Assembly (NCBI GenBank): GCA_030671985.1
Contig: DAOVHI010000031.1
Location: 1 to 12,407 of the forward strand
Origin: JAHJDO01 sp030671985 [NCBI: bacterium]
GTDB taxonomy: Bacteria; JAHJDO01
Length of the DNA stretch: 12,407 nt
Direction of reading: 5' to 3'
The notes under the pieces are model-generated. The model saw only the letters and a program-made list of their open reading frames with translations. It was not told the DNA's origin and did not search any database. Numbering within the stretch: the first letter of the stretch is position 1; every line of letters begins with the position of its first letter. The position numbers were made by a program, and so were the translations under genes. Positions 6,202 through 11,589 of this stretch are shown here, one piece after another.

Positions 6202-7672
6202 TCTCAACTCTTTTGTAGTCCTCCATAAGTTTTGTATAAAATTCGGGCATGAGCTTTTTAACTTCTTTAATTTCCTTGTTTATAATTTTTTCTCCTGCAA
6301 TCTTTGTTTCTTTACTGCCAAAATCATCCAGCCACTCTCTGAAAGTAAGAATCGCGTTCAACTTACAGAACTGCCCCTCCTTACCTGTTTTCAAAAGATT
6401 CATAATGCATTTGCCTGTTCTGCCGCAGCGATATCCTGCTGTGCAAAATGAAGTAATATATCCCATTTCCGCAAATTCTCTTATTACATCATCAAGACTG
6501 CGGGTATCTCCCAATAAGAACTGCTGGCGTTCTTTTTCCTGCTCGGTATATCTGTCGCTGTATGCCCCAATTCCTATACGTGTTGATGCATCCGTTTGTG
6601 TACACCCTAACGAAAAAGTCTCTCTTCGCATTTGAGCGCTCTCCCTTGCAGTAATAATCATCCCTGTATACGGCACTGCCAAACGTATCACTGTTACCAG
6701 TTTTTTAAAATCGTCATCCCTCACCTTATACTTTGGATCCTGTGTAATCGGAGAATTTGACGCAGGTTCAAGACGCGGAAAAGAAATAGTATGAGGACCT
6801 ATGCCAAATTTTTCTTCTAATTCCCTTGCATGGTATAGAAGCCCCATAACCTCAAATTTCCAGTCATACAGACCAAATAAAGCGCCTATTCCAACATCGT
6901 CAATTCCTGCTTCCATTGACCTGTGCATACAATACAGTCTCCATCTATAATCCGACTTTATTGTGCCTGCAGGATGAACTTCCTGATATGTCTTATGATG
7001 ATAGGTTTCCTGAAAAACCTGAAACGTTCCTATGCCAACTTCCTTTAGTTTTTTCAAATCCTCTATTGACAACGGAGCGGCGTTCACATTAGCTCTGCGT
7101 ATACTTCCATATCCGTTTTTCGTTTTTACTTTAACATCGTATATCTGTTTTATACTGGAAGTCATGTAATCTATATCGGTAACAGGATGTTCTCCATAAA
7201 CAACTATCAGCCGCTTATGTCCGATTTTACCCGCTAAAACCTCTGTCTCTTTCTTCACTTCATCCAAGGCAAGAACTCTTCTTTTCTCATCCTTGTTTTC
7301 CTTTCTGAACCCACAATACAGACAGCTATTCACACACAAGTTTGCAAGATAAAGAGGAGCGAATGTCACAATCCTGTTGTCATAAACCTTTTTCTTAATT
7401 TTAGAAGCCGTACTTGCCATCTCATCCAGCATGTTTTTATCAGTTACATTGAGCAGTGCAGCCGTTTCATCAGGACTTAGTGTTTCAACAGCCATCGATT
7501 TATCAAGAATATCTCTTATCTCTTTTGAATCGACACGCTTATTATTCTCTAATTTTCCTATAATCTCTTCATCATTTATAAAGTCATTGTCTCCTTCCAT
7601 ATACTTTGAGATCTGGTCTCTCTTAATCCTGTTTGCTATCCATGATTTTGTATCAGCTATTTCTGCGCACAT
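6176..7672 (-). CDS. hydG: HydG-type radical SAM tyrosine lyase of H-cluster assembly, variant C-terminal cluster motif
   Basis: 498 residues, usual HydG length. GGAG eight bases above ATG 7672. The SAM-cluster motif CX3CX2C is Cys113, Cys117, Cys120 (CVNSCLYCGF). HydG features include GEHP, IRRANVNAAP, FQVFQETYH, DVGIGALFGLYDWKFE, SFPRLEPA and GCTQTDASTRIG. HydG cleaves tyrosine to p-cresol, CO and cyanide, and loads them on an Fe at a C-terminal cluster bound by CX2CX22C. Here the first and last cysteines are Cys410 and Cys436, but the middle position is Gly413 (CTAG, not CTAC), while extra cysteines occur at 416 and 422. ThiH lacks this C-terminal domain altogether, so it is not ThiH. It overlaps both hydF and hydE. 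This may be a divergent HydG clade or an impaired enzyme. Confidence 0.88.
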   Translation of the reverse strand: MCAEIADTKSWIANRIKRDQISKYMEGDNDFINDEEIIGKLENNKRVDSKEIRDILDKSMAVETLSPDETAALLNVTDKNMLDEMASTASKIKKKVYDNRIVTFAPLYLANLCVNSCLYCGFRKENKDEKRRVLALDEVKKETEVLAGKIGHKRLIVVYGEHPVTDIDYMTSSIKQIYDVKVKTKNGYGSIRRANVNAAPLSIEDLKKLKEVGIGTFQVFQETYHHKTYQEVHPAGTIKSDYRWRLYCMHRSMEAGIDDVGIGALFGLYDWKFEVMGLLYHARELEEKFGIGPHTISFPRLEPASNSPITQDPKYKVRDDDFKKLVTVIRLAVPYTGMIITARESAQMRRETFSLGCTQTDASTRIGIGAYSDRYTEQEKERQQFLLGDTRSLDDVIREFAEMGYITSFCTAGYRCGRTGKCIMNLLKTGKEGQFCKLNAILTFREWLDDFGSKETKIAGEKIINKEIKEVKKLMPEFYTKLMEDYKRVENGERDIYF

Positions 7673-8919
7673 TTTTCAACTCCTCTAATTTTTTTAAATG
7701 CATTCAAGACGGCAGGAAACGGAGAAAGCACTCTTTCCAATACTCCATGCAGAAAAGAAATACACACACCGTAATTTGTTATAGAAACGCCTTCCTGCTT
7801 AGCCCGCTGAATTCTAAACAGCATTTCTCTTCTGTTGATCATACATCCTCCGCAATGAATAATTAGTTTATAATCCTTCAAATTTTCCGGATAATCATGT
7901 CCAGAATATACATCTATATCCAAATTTTTTCCTGTATATTCTTTCAGCCAACGCGGAATCTTTGCTCTTCCAATATCATCCTCCACCGGATGATGACTGC
8001 ATGCCTCCCCAATGAGAACCTTATCTCCTGAAACCAGTTTATCTATCTCGCATACACCCTTCACTGCCTCTATTAAATCCCCTTTGTATCTGGCAAAAAG
8101 GATTGAAAAAGTTGTGCATTTAACGTTATCAGGAGTATCCGCCACCATCTTTGAGACGACCTGAGAATCACATACTGAAACATCAGGCGGTCTCTTTAGG
8201 TTGTCCAGTATATGAGCGTATTCACTCTCCTTAACAATCAATGCGGCAGAGTCATTATCCAAAGCATCTCGTATTGTCTGTACCTGCGGCAGAATAATTC
8301 TTCCCTTTGGAGCCTCCATATCAATAGGTACAATTAATACTGCCAGTCCTCCTGAAGTAATAATATCTCCTATGATAGTAGGAGGATTTATAAAATCATC
8401 CGGACAGATTTCAATAAGATGCTTTTTTAGGTCATTTACATACATATCTCTATTATCTAAATCCGTACTGGCGCAAGAAACAATTCTCTCCGTCTTGGCT
8501 TTTAGTTTTTTCACAAACTTTGCAGAAGGCGGTTTCAGATCAGTCTTATTCACAACGATAATGAAAGGCGTATTTCTTTTTTCTACCTCACGCAAAATAG
8601 TATCTTCATATTCTCCCCATATATCTGCTTCAGTCAGAAGTAAAATAATATCTGCTCTGTCAAATATATTCTTTGTTTTTTTGATTCTTAATCTCGAAAT
8701 AGACGATGTGTCATCTATCCCCGCAGTGTCAAGAAAAACAACAGGACCAAGCGGTAAAAGTTCCATGCTTTTTTCAACCACATCACTGGTTGTGCCCGGG
8801 ACAGGCGAGGCTATTGCTACGTCCTGATTGGCAACCAGATTCAGAAAACTGGATATACCGACATTTGTTCTTCCAAATAATCCGATATGAAGCCGTAATG
8901 ATTTAGGTGCTTTTTTCAT
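7657..8919 (-). CDS. hydF: HydF-like H-cluster scaffold GTPase with altered P-loop
   Basis: 420 residues. HydF is the scaffold that carries the 2Fe precursor to the hydrogenase. N-terminal GTPase domain: P-loop at 16-23 (GRTNVGIS), switch PGTTSD (41-46), DTAG (64-67) and NKTD (124-127). The P-loop Lys that contacts the phosphates is replaced by Ile22, so normal GTP binding is doubtful. The middle dimerisation domain runs from about 180, and the C-terminal FeS domain has CSH (Cys307, His309) and HCGGC (355-359), the known HydF cluster motif, intact. The start is an ATGA overlap with the upstream regulator gene, and the end overlaps hydG by 16 bases. The match over the full length makes HydF certain; whether it still hydrolyses GTP is open. 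Confidence 0.93.
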   Translation of the reverse strand: MKKAPKSLRLHIGLFGRTNVGISSFLNLVANQDVAIASPVPGTTSDVVEKSMELLPLGPVVFLDTAGIDDTSSISRLRIKKTKNIFDRADIILLLTEADIWGEYEDTILREVEKRNTPFIIVVNKTDLKPPSAKFVKKLKAKTERIVSCASTDLDNRDMYVNDLKKHLIEICPDDFINPPTIIGDIITSGGLAVLIVPIDMEAPKGRIILPQVQTIRDALDNDSAALIVKESEYAHILDNLKRPPDVSVCDSQVVSKMVADTPDNVKCTTFSILFARYKGDLIEAVKGVCEIDKLVSGDKVLIGEACSHHPVEDDIGRAKIPRWLKEYTGKNLDIDVYSGHDYPENLKDYKLIIHCGGCMINRREMLFRIQRAKQEGVSITNYGVCISFLHGVLERVLSPFPAVLNAFKKIRGVEKCAQK

Positions 8920-9173
8920 CTACTCCTCTCTTTTCCAAGTGCTGATTTCACTGATACGCCTTCAACCGCACCCAGTTTTCCAGTTAAAGAACCAAGCTCA
9001 TCCGTAGTAGCATCTACTACAAGTGTAATAACACAGCAATTTCTTTCTTTATACGGAACACCGACACGCGCCGCAATAATGTCTCCGTATTCTGAAAGCA
9101 AATTATTGATTTTTGCAGACGCTTTTTTTCTATCCTCAATTATAATCCCAACAAAACCCAGTCTTTTATCCAT
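8916..9173 (-). CDS. TM1266-like iron-only hydrogenase system regulator
   Basis: 85 residues from the second of two adjacent ATGs (9173). That ATG is five bases from GGAGG (9183-9179), while the ATG at 9176 is only two away. The protein is a single ferredoxin-like (ACT/NikR-C-like) domain: KRLGFVGIIIEDRKKASAKINNLLSEYGDIIAARVGVPYKERNCCVITLVVDATTDELGSLTGKLGAVEGVSVKSAL. This matches the small family known from TM1266 that accompanies hyd maturation genes and is proposed as a regulator. It has no DNA-binding domain, so it may act by ligand or partner binding. It leads the operon and overlaps hydF by ATGA. Confidence 0.85.
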   Translation of the reverse strand: MDKRLGFVGIIIEDRKKASAKINNLLSEYGDIIAARVGVPYKERNCCVITLVVDATTDELGSLTGKLGAVEGVSVKSALGKERSR

Positions 9174-9176
9174 CAT

Positions 9177-9290
9177 ATCCTCCCCTAAAAAAAATCCCGA
9201 CCTCTATCCTGCAAGAGACCGGGAAAAATCATCAGCCCCTTGGTTTCAGGAAGAAAACCCTCCCCGCAGGAAACAAGTTTTAATATATTA
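9177..9290 (-). promoter_or_regulatory. Structured leader of the hyd operon, attenuator-like
   Basis: Upstream of the regulator gene the minus-strand RNA would contain a first hairpin (GUUUC 9274-9270 with GAAAC 9247-9243, enclosing GGAGG/CUUCC), then a G-rich linker and a strong intrinsic terminator that abuts the Shine-Dalgarno. Part of the first hairpin (GGGAGGG) could instead pair with UUUUCCC, which includes the terminator's 5' base pairs, a possible antiterminator. I do not recognise a known riboswitch consensus. No convincing -35/-10 was found, only TATATT-like A/T-rich DNA around 9285. The 9225-9473 stretch holds no gene that I can see. Confidence 0.45.
9187..9224 (-). terminator. Intrinsic terminator directly in front of the hyd operon's first gene
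   Basis: Stem of eleven pairs on the minus strand (TCCCGGTCTCT with AGAGGTCGGGA, two G-U pairs), eight-base loop, and eight consecutive T (9194-9187). The T-run is followed at once by the AGGGGAGG ribosome binding site. No gene is visible upstream on this strand for it to terminate, which suggests it controls the genes downstream. Confidence 0.75.
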
Positions 9291-9473
9291 ATGGAATGAT
9301 ACCATTTATTGCTCTAAGAAGCTACAAAATTTTGACACCCCGCCTGCTTTGGCTGGAGATTATTTGTAGATTTGGTGAGAATCGGGGAGTTTGGGAAAAG
9401 GGTGTGGTGTCGTTTATCTTTGTTTTACAAAATTAGTATTGTGTCCACTTATTATTGCCTGTGTTTAACAGTA

Positions 9474-9504
9474 TTGACAATAGACCCTATTGTTGTGGTA
9501 TACT
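9474..9504 (+). promoter_or_regulatory. Promoter of the Panacea antitoxin pair, leaderless
   Basis: -35 TTGACA (9474-9479) and extended -10 TGG-TATACT (TATACT 9499-9504) with a 19-base spacer. The predicted transcription start is at or within a base or two of the ATG at 9511, leaving no room for a ribosome binding site. The -10 contains the palindrome GTATAC, a possible antitoxin operator. Confidence 0.55.
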
Positions 9505-9510
9505 GTATTT

Positions 9511-9975
9511 ATGCGTAATTGCTTAAGTAAATTATCCGCTCAAAATGTCGCAGATTATTATCTATCATTACCTGATGAAGAAGCTGGTGATTTAATTTCT
9601 AATTTAAAATTACAAAAATTATGCTACTATGCGCAAGCTTTTTATTTAGCTTTGCATAGTAGTCCTTTATTTAATGACCAGATTGAGGCTTGGAATCATG
9701 GGCCAGTTATAAAAAATCTGTACCATAAATATAAAGATTATGGCGCTACAGGAATCCCCTCCATAAAAAAACTTGATCTTTCTGTTTATCCTGAAATAGT
9801 TTGTGATCTTTTAAATGAAATTTACAAAATTTATGGGCAATATTCTGCATGGAGACTTAGGGACCTTACTCATCAAGAGCCTCCTTGGAAGGAGGCCTAT
9901 GAGATGGGGGCTACTGTAATTAGTCATGAATCAATGGAAAATCACTTTAAAACATTGATAGTTACTAATGACTAA
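9511..9975 (+). CDS. Panacea-domain (DUF4065, SocA/GepA-like) antitoxin
   Basis: 154 residues from ATG 9511; an upstream in-frame TTG at 9490 is rejected since it precedes the -10 box. The Panacea pattern is plain: LSAQNVADYYLSL, DLISNLKLQKLCYYAQAFYLAL, PLFNDQIEAWNHGPVIKNLYHKYKDYG, then a helical C-terminal half with LRDLTHQEPPWKEAY. The LQKLxYYAQ and AWxHGPV blocks are the family's signature. Panacea proteins act as antitoxins for structurally different toxins encoded next to them; SocA is an adaptor for ClpXP. Here it overlaps the next gene by eight bases. There is no Shine-Dalgarno, consistent with the leaderless promoter. A phage-type origin is possible. Confidence 0.85.
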   Translation: MRNCLSKLSAQNVADYYLSLPDEEAGDLISNLKLQKLCYYAQAFYLALHSSPLFNDQIEAWNHGPVIKNLYHKYKDYGATGIPSIKKLDLSVYPEIVCDLLNEIYKIYGQYSAWRLRDLTHQEPPWKEAYEMGATVISHESMENHFKTLIVTND

Positions 9976-10384
9976 GCGTAAGCTTCGATCTCCTAAATCT
10001 ATACAAGGTAAAACGATAAAAACTCCTCTTGCAGTTTCCCTAGAAAATCCTGATTTGCAACCTCCAATATTTTCTTTTGAGCATATGGTTGATGGATATT
10101 GTGTTAAATCTTGCGAGCAAGAAGATCGGGCCGCTTTCGCTTCATCATTGCACAAAAGAGGCAAATTATCATGGCGAGATCTACGTCATTCCGGTAGGCA
10201 TCAATTGGGCTCTGAAAAGATAGAACGTTCAAGCCTGAAGATTTCTTTGCCGCCTAAGATTACCCCAGATATTGATATTATAGCATTCCGTTTCCATGGA
10301 AAGAAATCAATGCTTGGGTATAAGGATGGCAGAATTTTTCATATACTCTTGTTAGATCCTAAGTTGAAAGCTTATAATCACTGA
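9968..10384 (+). CDS. Partner of the Panacea antitoxin, presumed toxin of unknown mechanism
   Basis: 138 residues. Its ATG lies within the last codons of the antitoxin gene (eight-base overlap), so the two are translationally coupled. The N-terminus is basic (TKRKLRSPKSIQGKTIKTPLAVSLE), followed by FSFEHMVDGYCVKSCEQEDRAAF, a polar linker with SWRDLRHSGRHQLG, and a conserved-looking C-terminal block IIAFRFHGKKSMLGYKDGRIFHILLLD...YNH. I recognise this last block (RFxGKxxMxGYRDGRxFHxLWLD) as recurring beside Panacea genes but know no assigned enzyme for it. The closing Tyr-x-His and the two buried strands around GYKDG could suggest a small RNase fold; that is inference. No signal peptide or membrane segment, so it is cytosolic. 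Confidence 0.7.
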   Translation: MTKRKLRSPKSIQGKTIKTPLAVSLENPDLQPPIFSFEHMVDGYCVKSCEQEDRAAFASSLHKRGKLSWRDLRHSGRHQLGSEKIERSSLKISLPPKITPDIDIIAFRFHGKKSMLGYKDGRIFHILLLDPKLKAYNH

Positions 10385-10521
10385 CTGTAGGCTTTCATTG
10401 ATAAATCTTCATATAAGTTGATCTCTTCAATCTCTCTCGATTTTTCGTACTGCCTCAACTAAAGCAAATTTTTTTCCATTGAATCATACAACTTATAAAC
10501 CATCCAGTCAATCCGCCGATC
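10378..10521 (-). pseudogene. Degenerate fragment resembling the tail of a DNA methylase/restriction protein
   Basis: One frame reads DRRIDWMVYKLYDSMEKNLL, hits TAG (10461-10459), and continues LRQYEKSREIEEINLYEDLSMKAYSQ to TGA. The D-R-x-I-D-x-x-VYxLYxL block is typical of the end of Eco57I-like/type II methylase-endonuclease proteins (usually TDRQIDxLVYELYGLTEEE). After the block the resemblance is lost. It has no start codon context and is interrupted. It lies between the convergent Panacea pair and dfx, as expected of a decayed remnant. The call rests on a short motif. Confidence 0.35.
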
Positions 10522-10553
10522 ACACGGCAGCTAAAGCAGTCGGTTTATTTGTT
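10490..10553. repeat. Imperfect inverted repeat between convergent genes
   Basis: ATAAACC (10495-10501) pairs with GGTTTAT (10542-10548), and outside a two-base gap AAC (10490-10492) pairs with GTT (10551-10553). An inner hairpin pairs 10513-10518 with 10525-10530 with one mismatch. It overlaps the dfx stop codon. No T-run follows on either strand. It might act as a bidirectional terminator, and it has a faint attC look, but the R-L spacing is only two bases. Confidence 0.35.
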
Positions 10554-10935
10554 AGCTTACCCACACCCCATGGATGTTACACAATATTCTTGCCTTTAAT
10601 CCTTTAGTATGCAGATTGCAGAATTCAGCAACAGGTTCGTCGTCAAAATTCAATCTTTTTCCGGCAACAACGTCACCATCTTTTATAAGCTGAATAAGTT
10701 CTATGTAATGCTTCTCTTCCATCGGATGAGGAGTAGAGCCAACTCTTACACGAATACCCTTTTCAAAGAATTCTACTATCGGAATATGTTTCTCCTTGCC
10801 TTCCTGCTCAGCGGTTTTTTCTTCAAGAAGATTCATTGGCTGTCCACAGCATACAAGCTCTCCGGCATTCGCTTCCAGAACGGATACAACGTTTCCGCAA
10901 ATATCGCATTTGTAGATCGCATTTTGTTTTGCCAT
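10552..10935 (-). CDS. dfx: Desulfoferrodoxin (two-centre superoxide reductase)
   Basis: 127 residues, standard length. The N-terminal desulforedoxin domain has Cys10, Cys13, Cys29, Cys30 for centre I. The catalytic centre II ligands are His50, His70, His76, Cys119 and His122 (KHIP, PHPM, KHYI, CNIHG), with the Glu48-Lys49 pair that serves catalysis. The enzyme reduces superoxide to hydrogen peroxide in the cytosol using rubredoxin-type electrons. GGAGGG precedes ATG. It follows rubrerythrin by 23 bases on the same strand, so the two are probably one transcript: superoxide reductase then peroxide reduction. All key residues are intact. Confidence 0.95.
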   Translation of the reverse strand: MAKQNAIYKCDICGNVVSVLEANAGELVCCGQPMNLLEEKTAEQEGKEKHIPIVEFFEKGIRVRVGSTPHPMEEKHYIELIQLIKDGDVVAGKRLNFDDEPVAEFCNLHTKGLKARILCNIHGVWVS

Positions 10936-10958
10936 TTTTTAGCCCTCCTGTTTTTTTA

Positions 10959-11498
10959 TTAATAATTCTTATTCAACAGTTCAAAGTATGCCTTTGGGTG
11001 CTTACATACAGGACATTCCTCTGGCGCTCCGCTTCCTTCATGAATATACCCGCAATTTCTGCATTTCCATTGTTCCTTGCCGTCTTTTTTAAAGACTTTA
11101 CCATCCTCAATATTCTTTAGCAGTTTTTTGTAACGCGCTTCATGCTTTTTTTCTACTTTTCCAATACTATCAAACATCTCTGCTATTTCGTCAAAACCTT
11201 CCTCTCGCGCTTCTTTTGCCATTCCGGGATACATGCTTGTCCACTCAAAATTTTCTCCTTCCACGGCTGCTTTTAAATTCTCAATAGTACTTCCTATCCC
11301 ATTCAGTTTTTTGAAGTGTAGCTTTGCATGTTCTTTTTCATTTTCAGCAGTCTCAAGAAATATCGCAGCTATTTGTTCATATCCTTCTTTTTTTGCCTTT
11401 GACGCAAAATAGGTATATTTGTTTCTTGCCTGCGATTCCCCTGCAAATGCTTCCAACAGATTTTTTTCGGTCTTTGTTCCCTTTACTGACTTACCCAT
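10959..11498 (-). CDS. rbr: Rubrerythrin
   Basis: 179 residues. The ferritin-like four-helix domain carries diiron ligands: Glu21 (AGES), Glu54 and His57 (ENEKEH), the Glu-rich helix near 96-100 (KEAREEGFDEIAEMF) and Glu116 with His119 (EKKH). The C-terminal rubredoxin-like domain has Cys146, Cys149, Cys162, Cys165 (CRNCG and CPVC). Rubrerythrins reduce hydrogen peroxide in anaerobes, receiving electrons through the rubredoxin domain. AAGGAG lies directly before the ATG region. Co-transcription with dfx downstream makes an oxygen-defence unit. The length is that of a classic rubrerythrin, without fusion. Confidence 0.94.
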   Translation of the reverse strand: MGKSVKGTKTEKNLLEAFAGESQARNKYTYFASKAKKEGYEQIAAIFLETAENEKEHAKLHFKKLNGIGSTIENLKAAVEGENFEWTSMYPGMAKEAREEGFDEIAEMFDSIGKVEKKHEARYKKLLKNIEDGKVFKKDGKEQWKCRNCGYIHEGSGAPEECPVCKHPKAYFELLNKNY

Positions 11499-11539
11499 AA
11501 TTAATCTCCTTTTTTTTGCTGTATAGTACTCTACCTCTG

Positions 11540-11554
11540 TTATAATTAGTTAGC
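11540..11554 (-). promoter_or_regulatory. Possible PerR-like site upstream of rbr
   Basis: Bases 11540-11546 are TTATAAT, a perfect half of the PerR consensus TTATAATnATTATAA; the other half (11548-11554) matches about four of seven. It lies 40-55 bases before the rbr start, where a peroxide regulator would act. A/T-rich DNA makes chance matches common. Confidence 0.2.
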
Positions 11555-11576
11555 AACTGTTTTTCTGTTTTGCCAT
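11550..11576 (-). other. Eight-codon minigene with a good ribosome binding site
   Basis: Between the permease and rbr, AAGGAG is followed by an ATG at 11576 reading MAKQKNSC and TAA. The first four residues equal those of desulfoferrodoxin downstream (MAKQ). It could be a translated leader peptide, or the remnant start of a lost gene. No other support. Confidence 0.2.
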
Positions 11577-11589
11577 CAACTACTCTCCT

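Noticed and set aside
8372-8827. 151-codon plus-strand open frame
   Set aside because: Antisense to the well-supported hydF; composition reads as a shadow with no family pattern or ribosome binding site.
9190-9275. TPP-riboswitch-like words (GGGGCUGA) in the hyd leader
   Set aside because: The remaining conserved TPP elements, such as the CUGAUC...AUACCAGCGUAGGGA half, are absent and the neighbouring genes are not thiamine genes.
9490-9510. Upstream TTG start for the Panacea gene
   Set aside because: The codon lies before the -10 box, so it would not be in the transcript; homologous sequence begins after the ATG at 9511.
10486-10557. Second-type attC after the Panacea pair or dfx
   Set aside because: R and L boxes are only two bases apart, and the bases before the Panacea gene do not complement the R'' box, unlike the SYLF cassette.
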